Assembly (NCBI GenBank): GCA_040005095.1
Contig: JBDTZN010000002.1
Span: 1-64,000 of the forward strand
Source: UBA5186 sp040005095
Lineage (GTDB): Bacteria; Actinomycetota; Thermoleophilia; Gaiellales; Gaiellaceae
Length of the DNA: 64,000 bases
Direction of reading: 5' to 3'
Every line of letters starts with the position of its first letter. The first letter of the stretch is position 1. Below, piece after piece: positions 7,923 to 16,009 of this stretch. A model generated the notes under the pieces. That model did not search any database, was not told the DNA's origin, and saw only the letters and a program-made list of their open reading frames with translations. The translations under genes and the position numbers were made by a program.

Positions 7923-9458
7923 ATGAACGCGCCTGATCCGGACGTCGCGACCGCTCCAGAATCGTCGCGACACAGCGACGCCGGCGCCGGCTGGGAATGC
8001 CTCGCGGGCTCCTTCGTGGATCTGATGCCTTCGGGCCCCCCGGCTCGCAAGGTGAACTGGTTCGACCTGAAGATCCTCTGGGAGGCACGCAACGACCTGC
8101 TCGCGAAAAAGGTCTGGGACCCGACGAACGACGCGCGTCGCGCGTGGCTGAAGGACGTCCCGCGCGACGATCTGTCCCTCGACCTCGGGCGGGCCGACCT
8201 GTCCTTCCTCCTCCTCGGGGACACGGGCGAGGGCGATAGGTCGCAGTACGCGCTCCTACCGGCAATCGACGCGCAGGCGACGACGACGGACTTTCTCTTC
8301 ATCTGCAGCGACGTCATCTACCCGGCCGGAAGCTCCGGCGAGTATGGATCGAAGTTCTTCGACCCGTACCAGCGTTATCTGGGGCCGATCTACGCGATCC
8401 CCGGCAACCACGACTGGTACGACGGGCTTCAGGGCTTCATGCGCACGTTCTGCGGGGTCGAGCCGCCGGAGGAGGTGGTCGGGAGCACACGGTTCCTCTC
8501 GCGCCGGTGGCTCCAGCAACGGTTCTGGCGGCCCCCAGACAGGTTCGACGCCGCGGCCTTCGCGAATGCGCAGGACCTGCGAGGCGCCGAGAGCCAGCGG
8601 CCGCTCGCCCCCCAGCGCTCACCGTACTTCGCCCTCGAAAGCGAGCACGTGGTCTTCGTCGGGATCGACACGGGGATCACGAAGACGATCGACCGCGACC
8701 AGGGAGAGTGGCTGCTGGACGTCTCCCGGGGCTCTCGAAAGGCGAAGGTGCTGCTGACCGGCACGCCGATCTACGTGAACAACCACCGCCAGGAGATCGC
8801 CATCGAGGACGGCGCCGGTTCCTTCGCGAGCGTCTACGAGATCGTGTCGGAGCCGGCGCACAACTACGTCGCGGCGATCGGCGGCGACATCCACAACTAC
8901 CAGCGCTACCCGGTGCAAGCGCGAGGCCGCACGATCCAGTACATCGTCTCGGGCGGCGGGGGCGCGTTCATGCACGCGACGCACACGATTCCCGCGGTCG
9001 ACGTGGACGGCGTCACCGAGGCGGAATTCAAGTGCTATCCGCTCCGCCGAGACTCCCTCGCCGCGTATAGCCGGCTCTTCGACCGCCGGCTGGGCAGGCT
9101 CCGCCGGGGTCGGAGGATCCTCGAGCTGACGCCGGACGAGGCCGCCCTGTTCCTCCACGAGGAGCGGGGCTTCGAGCTGACGCGGCCTCTCTCCGGAAAC
9201 GTCCAGCCCCGCCGACGCGGCACCCGCGCCGCGACCGCCGTGCTCCTGCTGCCGGCCGAGCGCGGGTTCCACAAGTTTCTCTCGCCGTTCTTCGACTGGG
9301 ACGACCCGCCGTTCTTCAAGAACTTCCTGCGCATCGACGTCCGCGACGGCCGGCTCGACATCGCCTGCCACGGCGTCACGGGCTGCCGCGACCATGAGGG
9401 CACGCCGACGCTCGAGGACTGCGTGCCGACGATCGCGCTCGAGCCGTACTCGGGCTGA
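7923..9458 (+). CDS. metallophosphoesterase
   Basis: 511 residues. Calcineurin-like phosphoesterase signatures: LLLGDTGEGD (GDTG at 99-102), an ICSDVIY segment (about 127-133) in place of the usual GD block, GNHDWYDG (161-168), and near residue 320 a GGDIHNYQRY block supplying late metal-binding histidines. The last 170 residues are an extension without a recognised motif. No signal peptide is seen. The substrate could be a phosphodiester such as a phospholipid headgroup or nucleotide. It is divergently transcribed from the alpha/beta hydrolase operon, so it is a plausible member of the lipid cluster. Confidence 0.8.
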   Translation: MNAPDPDVATAPESSRHSDAGAGWECLAGSFVDLMPSGPPARKVNWFDLKILWEARNDLLAKKVWDPTNDARRAWLKDVPRDDLSLDLGRADLSFLLLGDTGEGDRSQYALLPAIDAQATTTDFLFICSDVIYPAGSSGEYGSKFFDPYQRYLGPIYAIPGNHDWYDGLQGFMRTFCGVEPPEEVVGSTRFLSRRWLQQRFWRPPDRFDAAAFANAQDLRGAESQRPLAPQRSPYFALESEHVVFVGIDTGITKTIDRDQGEWLLDVSRGSRKAKVLLTGTPIYVNNHRQEIAIEDGAGSFASVYEIVSEPAHNYVAAIGGDIHNYQRYPVQARGRTIQYIVSGGGGAFMHATHTIPAVDVDGVTEAEFKCYPLRRDSLAAYSRLFDRRLGRLRRGRRILELTPDEAALFLHEERGFELTRPLSGNVQPRRRGTRAATAVLLLPAERGFHKFLSPFFDWDDPPFFKNFLRIDVRDGRLDIACHGVTGCRDHEGTPTLEDCVPTIALEPYSG

Positions 9459-9535
9459 CGGCCGCTGAGCCCGGACGCAGGCCGTTTCGGCGCTCCGCAG
9501 ACGGTGCCGTCCGACCCCGTTCCTACGCTTTTTCC

Positions 9536-9778
9536 ATGGCACAGCAAATAACCCGAATCGACCTGCTAGAGCTCGACATCGACCTCCGGCTGACCGATCT
9601 CTGGCGCGAGGCGAGCGAGATCACGGACTGGAACCTCGACGTCGTCGCGGCGTTCATGCGGGCCGCCTACGGCAAGGGCTACTGCGATGCCCTCACCGAG
9701 GATGCGCCCGGGTCGCTCTGCCACGACCACGGGTACCGCATTCCGGGCCGTCGCGAGACGCCCGTTCGCGAGCGCTAG
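9536..9778 (+). CDS. small conserved-looking protein, function unknown
   Basis: 80 residues from ATG 9536, with a -10 box TACGCT (9524-9529) exactly six bases before the start, so probably leaderless. The sequence is acidic and helical at the N-terminus (LLELDIDLRLTDLWREASEI), then has AAFMRAAYGKGYCDALTE, and ends in a His/Cys-containing basic tail (LCHDHGYRIPGRR). No family recognised. It lies between the phosphoesterase and ccmE with separate promoters on both sides, so it is probably its own transcription unit. Confidence 0.6.
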   Translation: MAQQITRIDLLELDIDLRLTDLWREASEITDWNLDVVAAFMRAAYGKGYCDALTEDAPGSLCHDHGYRIPGRRETPVRER

Positions 9779-9795
9779 ATCCGCCCGGCAAGGGC

Positions 9796-9801
9796 TAGAC
9801 T
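9796..9801 (+). promoter_or_regulatory. -10 box of the cytochrome c maturation genes
   Basis: TAGACT followed by six bases and the GTG start of ccmE at 9808. No good -35 is visible. This matches the leaderless pattern seen at other starts in the window. Confidence 0.4.
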
Positions 9802-9807
9802 GCCCGA

Positions 9808-10200
9808 GTGGCCCGCAAGCGTAGTCCCGCGCGGCTCGTCATCGCGCTGTCGGTCGCAGCAGTCCTCGGCGTCTTCCTGCTGTACACGTCGATCGCGGGC
9901 GGCGGCACGCCGTCGCTGCAGCCAGGACAGCTGAAGGGAAGGACGGGCCACGTGACCCTCGGCGGCGTCGTGGTGAGGCAGGCGGGCGATGCGCGGAGCT
10001 CGGGCGGACTGCGTTTCACGCTCAAGGACCGCAAGGGATCCACGGTCGTCCCGGTCGTGTACCACGGCACGGTGCCGGACATGTTCCGGGAGGGACGCGA
10101 AGTTGCAGTGCAGGGCACGCTTCGAGACGGCATCTTCGTCGCCCAGCGCGACACGCTCGTCACGAAGTGCCCGTCGAAATACGTCGATAAAAAGAACTAA
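9808..10200 (+). CDS. ccmE: cytochrome c maturation heme chaperone CcmE, CxxxY type
   Basis: 130 residues from GTG 9808. An N-terminal membrane anchor (LVIALSVAAVLGVFLLYTSI) is followed by an OB-fold-like domain (TLKDRKGSTVVPVVYHGTVPDMFREGREV). CcmE carries heme covalently before handing it to apocytochrome c at the membrane surface. The classical ligand motif HxxxY is here Cys121-x-x-x-Tyr125 (KCPSKY). This is the variant described for archaea, Desulfovibrio and some other bacteria with the modified System I. The stop codon overlaps the ccmF start (TAATG). Confidence 0.85.
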   Translation: MARKRSPARLVIALSVAAVLGVFLLYTSIAGGGTPSLQPGQLKGRTGHVTLGGVVVRQAGDARSSGGLRFTLKDRKGSTVVPVVYHGTVPDMFREGREVAVQGTLRDGIFVAQRDTLVTKCPSKYVDKKN

Positions 10201-12191
10201 TGGCCGGCCTGGGGCGCGCCGCACTCGTCCTGTCGCTGGCGCTCGTGCTCTACGCCGCACTTGCGGGCGCGTACGCGGCGTGGCGCCGGCGCCGGCGGCT
10301 TGCGCTCTCGGCCCAGAACGCGCTGCTCGCGGCCTTCGGAACGACGCTCCTCGCCTCCGGTCTCCTCGCGGCCGCGCTGCTCCGCCACGACTTCTCGTTC
10401 ACCTACGTCGCCGACCACACGGCGCGCGCGCTGCCGACGATGTACACGCTCTCGGCCTTCTGGGGCGGCCAGGAGGGCTCGCTCCTGCTCTGGCTGCTGA
10501 TCCTCACCGGCTTCTCAGCGGCAGCCGTCTGGCTCAACCGGCGCAGCGCGACCGATCTCGTCGTGTGGACGACGCCCGTGCTCGGAGCCGTCGCCTCGTT
10601 CTTCGCGTTCCTGCTCGTCGCCGTCTCGAGTCCGTTCGCCACCCAGCCCGCGGTCGCCGACGGAGCGGGCCTGAACCCGAGCCTCCAGAACCCATACATG
10701 GTCGCGCACCCGCCGATGCTCTACCTCGGCTACGTCGGCCTGACCGTGCCCTTCGCGTTCGCCATGGGCGCGCTGCTCTCGCGGCAGACCGACGAGCGCT
10801 GGATCATCGCGACCCGCCGGTGGACGCTCACCGCGTGGACGTGCCTGGGGATCGGCCAGCTGCTCGGGGCGCACTGGGCGTACGTCGAAGTGGGGTGGGG
10901 CGGCTACTTCGCGTGGGATCCCGTCGAGAACGCCGCGCTGATGCCGTGGCTCGCGGCGACCGCGTTCCTCCACTCCGTGATGATCCAGGAGAAGCGCGGG
11001 ATGCTGAAGGTCTGGAACATGCTGCTCGTCATCCTCGCGTTCTGTCTCTCGATCTTCGGGACCTTCCTCACGCGCTCGGGGGTCGTCAGCTCGATCCACT
11101 CCTTCACGCAGAGCTCGATCGGCCCGTGGTTCGCGGGCTTCATCTCGGCGATCACGATCGGCTCGCTCGCGCTCGTCTTCAGCCGCCTGCCGCTCTTGCG
11201 GGCCAAGACGCGCCTCGAGTCGCTGCTGTCGCGCGAGGCCACGTTCCTCTACAACAACCTGCTGCTGGTCGCCCTGTGCCTGACGATCCTCTGGGGCGTC
11301 GTCTGGCCCCTGATCACCGAGGCGATCCGTGGCGAGCCGACCACGGTCGCGAAGCCCTACTACGACTTCTTCCTGCGCGTCTTCGGTCTGCCGCTGCTGC
11401 TCCTGATGGGCATCGGGCCGCTGATCGCGTGGCGGCGCGCGTCCTGGCGGGCGGTGTCGCAGACGTTCCTCGTCCCGGCCGGGATCGCCCTCGTGGCGGG
11501 GCTCGGGCTGGTCGCGGCGGGCGCAGGCTCGTCGATCCCAGGGCTGGTCGCCTACACGTTCTCGGCGTTCGTGCTCGCGTCGATCGTCTACGAGTTCGTC
11601 CGCGGCACCCGCGCCCGGCGTGCGCTCTCCGGCGGCTCGTGGCTCGGCGCCTTCACGTCGCTCATCGGGCGGAACCGGAGGCGCTACGGCGGTTATGTCG
11701 TCCACGCCGCGATCGTGCTCCTCGCGATCGGGATCGCCGGCTCGAATGCGTACCAGACGGTGCGGGAGCAGCGGCTCGCGGTCGGCCAGTCCATGCAGGT
11801 CGGCGCGTACACGCTCGTCTATCGCGGCAGCGAGCGGAAGACCACGCCGCAGGGGTTCGAGGTGCGGGGCAACGTCGACGTCTACCGGGGCGGGCAGTTC
11901 GTCCAGCGGCTGCGGCCTGGGAAGAACCACTACGTCCGCGAGCAGCAGGATTCGACCGAGATGGCGATCCGCAGCGACAAGCTCACCGGCGAGGATCTCG
12001 ACCTCGTGCCCGACTACGACAAGAGCGGGAACTTTTACCTCAAGGCGCTCGTCAAACCGCTCGTGAACCTGATCTGGATCGCGGGCATCGTGTTCCTGCT
12101 CGGCTCGCTGATCGCGCTCTGGCCCGACGCGCGCGAGCAGCGGCGGCTCGCGGAGCGCTACGCGCCTCGACGGGCCCTGGCCGAGGCGTGA
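10200..12191 (+). CDS. ccmF: cytochrome c-type biogenesis protein CcmF
   Basis: 663 residues, largely hydrophobic with many membrane helices. It contains the heme-handling tryptophan-rich WWD signature near 231-244 (WGGYFAWDPVENA) and conserved His-containing segments AHPPMLY and TRSGVVSSIHSF. CcmF is the heme lyase that attaches heme to apocytochrome c outside the membrane, receiving it from CcmE. Start ATG 10200 overlaps the ccmE stop and the end overlaps the next GTG, so ccmE, ccmF and the ccmI-like gene are one coupled unit. Length is typical. No ccmA, ccmB, ccmC or thioredoxin-like partner is in this window. Confidence 0.92.
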   Translation: MAGLGRAALVLSLALVLYAALAGAYAAWRRRRRLALSAQNALLAAFGTTLLASGLLAAALLRHDFSFTYVADHTARALPTMYTLSAFWGGQEGSLLLWLLILTGFSAAAVWLNRRSATDLVVWTTPVLGAVASFFAFLLVAVSSPFATQPAVADGAGLNPSLQNPYMVAHPPMLYLGYVGLTVPFAFAMGALLSRQTDERWIIATRRWTLTAWTCLGIGQLLGAHWAYVEVGWGGYFAWDPVENAALMPWLAATAFLHSVMIQEKRGMLKVWNMLLVILAFCLSIFGTFLTRSGVVSSIHSFTQSSIGPWFAGFISAITIGSLALVFSRLPLLRAKTRLESLLSREATFLYNNLLLVALCLTILWGVVWPLITEAIRGEPTTVAKPYYDFFLRVFGLPLLLLMGIGPLIAWRRASWRAVSQTFLVPAGIALVAGLGLVAAGAGSSIPGLVAYTFSAFVLASIVYEFVRGTRARRALSGGSWLGAFTSLIGRNRRRYGGYVVHAAIVLLAIGIAGSNAYQTVREQRLAVGQSMQVGAYTLVYRGSERKTTPQGFEVRGNVDVYRGGQFVQRLRPGKNHYVREQQDSTEMAIRSDKLTGEDLDLVPDYDKSGNFYLKALVKPLVNLIWIAGIVFLLGSLIALWPDAREQRRLAERYAPRRALAEA

Positions 12192-12520
12192 TCCTGACCG
12201 TCGTCGTCGCCGCGATGGTTGCCCTCGCCTGCGTCCTGTTCGTTGCTCGGCCCTTCCTCGCCGAGCCCGAGGCGTCGGGCGCGGCGGACCGTCTCGACGA
12301 GCTCGGCGAGCTGGAGAAGCGGACGCTCGAGCTGGCCGAAGAGCGCGACCGGGCGCTGGCAGCATTGAAGGAGCTCGAGTTCGACCATCGCACGGGCAAG
12401 GTCTCCGACGAGGACTACCGCGACTTGGTGGGGCCGCTCCGACGGCGCGCGGCCGCGGCGCTGCGGGCCCTGGAGCCGCGCGCCGAGGGCTCCGCCGCAA
12501 CGGTGCGCGCACAGCGGTAG
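12188..12520 (+). CDS. CcmI/CcmH-like small membrane protein
   Basis: 110 residues from GTG 12188, which overlaps the ccmF stop (GTGA). One N-terminal membrane helix (VVVAAMVALACVLFVARPFL) is followed by a coiled-coil-like segment. This holds the pattern RDRALAALKELEFDHRTGKVSDEDY, typical of the N-terminal part of CcmI. CcmI helps present apocytochrome c for heme attachment. Position directly after ccmF supports the role. It lacks the long TPR part of proteobacterial CcmI. Confidence 0.7.
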   Translation: MILTVVVAAMVALACVLFVARPFLAEPEASGAADRLDELGELEKRTLELAEERDRALAALKELEFDHRTGKVSDEDYRDLVGPLRRRAAAALRALEPRAEGSAATVRAQR

Positions 12521-12558
12521 CGGGAGGGTCAGGCCGGCTCCTGCCGAACGTTCCAGTC

Positions 12559-13725
12559 ATGCGCAGCCGCTTCTTGCTCGTCGTCCTTTGCGCGCTCGTG
12601 CTCGTAACCCCGGCGCTCGGTCAGGATCCGCGCAAAGCGTCGGTCGACGCCCGGATCGCGGCCCTCAACGCGAAGATCGCCAAGGCGCATCAAGCCGAAG
12701 GCATCCTCTCGTCGCAGATCTCCCGGGTCACGTCGCAGATCCGGACGCTCAAGGGCCAGGTCGAGTCCGCCTCAACCCGGTACTACAGGCTGCAGGTCAA
12801 CCTCAACCTCCACCAGCGCAAGCTCGACACGCTCACACGCCTGTACGAGCTGGAGACGCGCCGTCTGGTCTTCTTGCGCCGCCAGTACGCCGAGGCGCAG
12901 GCGCGGCTGAACGACCGTCTCGTTTCGATCTACGAGTCGGACAATCCGGACACGCTCGCGGTCGTCCTCTCGTCGGCGTCCTTCACCGACCTGCTCGACC
13001 AGCTCGACTACCTCAGCCAGATCGCGGCGCAGGACAGCCGGATCGCCCGCGAGGTTCAGGCATCCCGTGACGAGATGCACCGCACGCGCGAGCGGACGAA
13101 GAAGGTTCGTCACGGCGTGGCGGTCGAGACGCAGGCGATCGCCGTGCGCACGTCCGAGGAGCGCGCCGTGCGCGACCGGCTCGTCTCGTCGCAGCAGTCC
13201 CTCGCGTCGGCCCGGGCGGACAAGAACCGCCGGCTCGCCGGCGTGCACGAGAACAAGGCCGAGTACGTGAAAGAGGTGGACGGTCTGTTGGCACAGAGCG
13301 CCGCGCTCGGGGCGACGATCCGAGCGCAGTCGACCGGCCCGACCGACGCGACGCCTTCTTCGAGCGGATTCATCTGGCCCGTCTCGGGTCCGGTCACGAG
13401 CGGCTTCGGCGTGCGTTGGGGGCGCATGCATGAAGGAATCGACATTGCCGCCGCCTCCGGCACTCCCATCCATGCCGCGGCCGGCGGAACCGTCATCTAC
13501 GCAGGCTGGCTGGGCGGATACGGCAACCTCGTCGTGATCGACCACCACAACTCCCTCGCGACCGCGTATGGGCACCAATCGGCGATCGCAACGGGGGTGG
13601 GCGCCATCGTCTCGCAGGGGCAGGTGATCGGTTACGTGGGCTCCACGGGCCACAGCACCGGGCCGCATCTGCATTTCGAGGTGCGCGTCAACGGCACGGC
13701 GGTCGACCCGCTCGGGTACCTGTAG
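12559..13725 (+). CDS. M23 family peptidase with coiled coil (EnvC-like)
   Basis: 388 residues. A signal peptide (first ~21 residues, ending near ALGQ) is followed by a long coiled coil (about 30-260) and a LytM/M23 domain. The zinc motif HEGIDIA starts at His291 and the late HLHFE at 370-374, so the catalytic residues look intact. Such proteins cut peptidoglycan cross-links or activate amidases at division sites. The promoter is not obvious. It sits between the ccm genes and a tiny membrane protein, followed by a GC-rich hairpin. Confidence 0.88.
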   Translation: MRSRFLLVVLCALVLVTPALGQDPRKASVDARIAALNAKIAKAHQAEGILSSQISRVTSQIRTLKGQVESASTRYYRLQVNLNLHQRKLDTLTRLYELETRRLVFLRRQYAEAQARLNDRLVSIYESDNPDTLAVVLSSASFTDLLDQLDYLSQIAAQDSRIAREVQASRDEMHRTRERTKKVRHGVAVETQAIAVRTSEERAVRDRLVSSQQSLASARADKNRRLAGVHENKAEYVKEVDGLLAQSAALGATIRAQSTGPTDATPSSSGFIWPVSGPVTSGFGVRWGRMHEGIDIAAASGTPIHAAAGGTVIYAGWLGGYGNLVVIDHHNSLATAYGHQSAIATGVGAIVSQGQVIGYVGSTGHSTGPHLHFEVRVNGTAVDPLGYL

Positions 13726-13824
13726 CCGCACTCGCAAGCGCGTACCCGAATCTCCCGTCCGCGCGTTTATGGCCTGTAACCCGTAGACGCCCAGTGCGCC
13801 TACGCGAGTCGTCTCCCGACGACG

Positions 13825-13851
13825 CCGGCCGCCTCCCCCCGGGGCGGCCGG
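13825..13851 (+). terminator. GC-rich hairpin after the M23 peptidase gene
   Basis: A perfect nine-base stem, CCGGCCGCC (13825-13833) with GGCGGCCGG (13843-13851), around a nine-base loop. No T-run follows, so it could be a U-less terminator or the 5' structure of the next transcript. A TATCTA and a GGGAGG follow directly. Confidence 0.4.
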
Positions 13852-13901
13852 TCGTATCTAGGGAGGATTCGAGAGACCGCGGTCCGGGAACGGAGCAGCC
13901 A

Positions 13902-14057
13902 ATGCTCTGGCTCGTTCTGCTGCTCATCGTCGTTCTCGCCGTCGTCGCCTGGGCCGTCGTGAAAGCGCTCTTGGTCGTCGTCGCGATCCTCGCGGTCATC
14001 TGGCTGATCGGCTTCTTCGTGCGGAGTGCCGAGGGGGCGCGCTGGTATCGATGGTGA
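13902..14057 (+). CDS. 51-residue hydrophobic membrane peptide
   Basis: Starts at ATG 13902. Nearly the whole protein is one or two hydrophobic helices rich in Val, Leu and Ala, then FFVRSAE and a strongly aromatic-basic tail ARWYRW. Membrane location is certain from composition; the function is unknown. Part of its tail recurs about 100 bases downstream with different codons, which supports it being a real, once-duplicated gene. Confidence 0.55.
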   Translation: MLWLVLLLIVVLAVVAWAVVKALLVVVAILAVIWLIGFFVRSAEGARWYRW

Positions 14058-14136
14058 GCGCTTAGCTGCGGAACCTCCCGGTTCCCCCGAGCCCCCTCCA
14101 CTGGTCCGCTGTCGCGGACAGGCCGCTCGCGCGGCC

Positions 14137-14160
14137 GGGGCGCGCTGGTATAGGTGGTGA
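14137..14160 (+). pseudogene. remnant second copy of the small membrane protein tail
   Basis: These eight codons read GARWYRW-stop, the same as the end of the 51-residue protein, but with different codons for Arg. The DNA similarity to 14034-14066 extends about nine bases past the stop (29 of 33 bases identical). No start codon or hydrophobic helix precedes it, so it looks like the tail of a decayed tandem duplicate running into the 3' end of mntH. Confidence 0.45.
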
Positions 14161-14164
14161 GCGG

Positions 14165-15442
14165 CTAGCCCGCGAACGTCTGGTACAGCAGGAAGACGTT
14201 CAGCGCCGAGATCAACCCGGCCACGACGGTTGCGGCAGCCGTCGTCAGCCGGTCGTTGACAAGCACGCCCATCAGGTCGCGCCGGCTCGTGAACACGACG
14301 AGCGGGATCAGCGCGAACGGGATTCCGAACGAGAGCACGACCTGGCTGATCACGAGCGTCCGCGACGGGTCGACCCCGATCCCGATCACGACGAATGCAG
14401 GCAGCATGGTCACCGCGCGCCGGACGAAGATCGGGATCTGCCTGCGGATGAAGCCCTGCATGACGACCTGCCCCGCGAGAGTCCCGATCGCCGAGCTCGA
14501 CAGGCCGGAGAACATCAGCGCCAGTGCGAACAGCACGCTCGAAGCTCCGCCGAGGATCGGCTCGAGCGTCTTGTGCGCGGTTTCCAGCGAGTCGACGTTC
14601 AGCAGGCCCGTCCCGTGGAAGACCGCGGCGGCCATCACGAGCATGGCCATGTTGATCGCACCGGCGATCGTCATTGCCACGATCACGTCCACGCGGGTGA
14701 AGCGCATCAGCCGCCGCTTCTGCTCATCGCCTTCGGCCTGGATCCGGTTCGCGGTGAGCGCGGAATGGAGCCAGATCACGTGCGGCATCACCGTCGCTCC
14801 GAGGATGCCGACAGCGAGCAGCACCGACTCCTTTCCTGCGAACTCCGGGAGCACGGCGTGCTTGGCGACCGTTCCGAGTGGCGGGTTGGCATAGAAGATC
14901 TCGGCGAGGTAGCAGAGCCCGATCACGCCGACGATCGCCGCGATCGTCGCCTCGAGGGGGCGGAAGCCCCAGCGCTGGAGGCCGAGGATCGCGAACGCGG
15001 CGACGCCGGTGAGCACCGCCGCGGGGAACAGCTCGATCCCGAGCAGGAGGTGGAAGCCGAGCGCGGCGCCGAGGAACTCCGCGAGGTCGGTCGCCATCGC
15101 GATCAGCTCGGCTTGCACCCAGAGCGCGCGCGCCGTCCGCTCCGAGAAGCGCTCGCGGCAGACCTCCGCGAGGTTCCGGCCCGTTGCGATCCCGAGCTTC
15201 GCCGACAGCGTCTGGATCAGCATCGCCATCAAGTTCGAGGCGACGATCACCCACACCAGCGTGTAGCCGAACTTCGATCCACCGGCGATGTTCGTGGCGA
15301 AGTTGCCCGGGTCGATGTAGGCGACGGAAGCGATGAACGCCGGTCCCATGAACGGGATGACGCGGAAGTAACGGCGTCGGCGCGAGACGCCGTGAAGCAC
15401 GCGCTCGCCTGAGCCGGGCCGCCCGGTACCTCCGCCTTCCAC
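14165..15442 (-). CDS. mntH: Nramp-family divalent metal (Mn2+/Fe2+) transporter
   Basis: 425 residues from GTG 15442. The Nramp metal-site motif DPGNFA is at 44-49, and a central MPHVIWLHSAL segment holds the conserved MPH of helix 6. About eleven hydrophobic helices are visible. Nramp proteins import Mn2+ or Fe2+ with protons across the cytoplasmic membrane. A DtxR-type palindrome lies directly in the start region, which fits repression by a metal-loaded MntR or IdeR. Symbol by family; specificity between Mn and Fe is inferred. Confidence 0.9.
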   Translation of the reverse strand: MEGGGTGRPGSGERVLHGVSRRRRYFRVIPFMGPAFIASVAYIDPGNFATNIAGGSKFGYTLVWVIVASNLMAMLIQTLSAKLGIATGRNLAEVCRERFSERTARALWVQAELIAMATDLAEFLGAALGFHLLLGIELFPAAVLTGVAAFAILGLQRWGFRPLEATIAAIVGVIGLCYLAEIFYANPPLGTVAKHAVLPEFAGKESVLLAVGILGATVMPHVIWLHSALTANRIQAEGDEQKRRLMRFTRVDVIVAMTIAGAINMAMLVMAAAVFHGTGLLNVDSLETAHKTLEPILGGASSVLFALALMFSGLSSSAIGTLAGQVVMQGFIRRQIPIFVRRAVTMLPAFVVIGIGVDPSRTLVISQVVLSFGIPFALIPLVVFTSRRDLMGVLVNDRLTTAAATVVAGLISALNVFLLYQTFAG

Positions 15443-15446
15443 GAAA

Positions 15447-15465
15447 AGTTAGACTAGCCTAATTC
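15447..15465 (-). promoter_or_regulatory. DtxR/MntR/IdeR-like operator over the mntH promoter
   Basis: The core on the plus strand is TTAGACTAGCCTAA (15449-15462), an interrupted palindrome of TTAG and CTAA arms. It closely resembles the known IdeR/DtxR box TTAGGTTAGCCTAACCTAA. It overlaps a likely -10 (TAGTCT on the minus strand) and ends only seven bases from the GTG start of mntH. Confidence 0.55.
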
Positions 15466-15472
15466 TGGTTGG

Positions 15473-16009
15473 TCAGGCGGCTTCGAGCACGTGCAGGTCC
15501 GGGAGGTTCCGGAAGCGCTCGTCGAGGTCGAAGCCGTAACCCACGAAAAGCTCGTCCGGCACGGTGAAGCCGACGTAGCGCACGGGGAGATCGTCGACCA
15601 GGCGCCGGTACGGCCGGTCGAGGAACGTCGCCGCGGCCAGCGAGCGCGGCTCGCGCAGGCTCAGCGTCTTGCACAGGTAGTTGAGGGTGAGGCCGGTGTC
15701 GACGACGTCCTCGACGACGATCACGTCGCGGCCGGTGATCTCGGTGTCGAGGTCCTTGAGCAGGCGGATCCCGGAGTGGCCGCCGGTTCCTGCGCTGCCG
15801 TAGCCGGCGAGCTCGAGAAAGTCCAGCGCGTGGTGGATTGGGATCGCCCTCGAGAGATCGGCGCAGAAGATCGTGCTCGCCTTCAGCGCGGCGACGAGCA
15901 GCGGCTCGCGGTCGGCGTAGTCCGCGCCGATCTCCGTGCCGAGCTCGGTCACCCGGTCGGCGATCGCCCCCGCGGTCAGGTAGATCTCGCCGATGCGGTC
16001 GGCGCTCAG
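15473..16009 (-). CDS. hpt: hypoxanthine phosphoribosyltransferase
   Basis: About 178 residues. The PRPP-binding signature VIVVEDVVDTGLTL lies near residues 93-106. The IHHALDFLELAGYG and RPYRRLVDDLPVRYVGF segments are typical of purine salvage enzymes that turn hypoxanthine or guanine plus PRPP into IMP or GMP. The start is odd: no ATG, GTG or TTG lies near the expected N-terminus. A CTG at 16009-16007 overlaps the TGA of the upstream gene and gives the right length. The next in-frame GTG would remove the conserved first helix. In many actinobacteria hpt lies near ftsH or tilS; here it does not. Confidence 0.85.
   Translation of the reverse strand: MSADRIGEIYLTAGAIADRVTELGTEIGADYADREPLLVAALKASTIFCADLSRAIPIHHALDFLELAGYGSAGTGGHSGIRLLKDLDTEITGRDVIVVEDVVDTGLTLNYLCKTLSLREPRSLAAATFLDRPYRRLVDDLPVRYVGFTVPDELFVGYGFDLDERFRNLPDLHVLEAA

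Noticed and set aside
13825..13851. Riboswitch upstream of the small membrane protein
   Set aside because: Only a single GC-rich hairpin is present; no conserved aptamer-like core.
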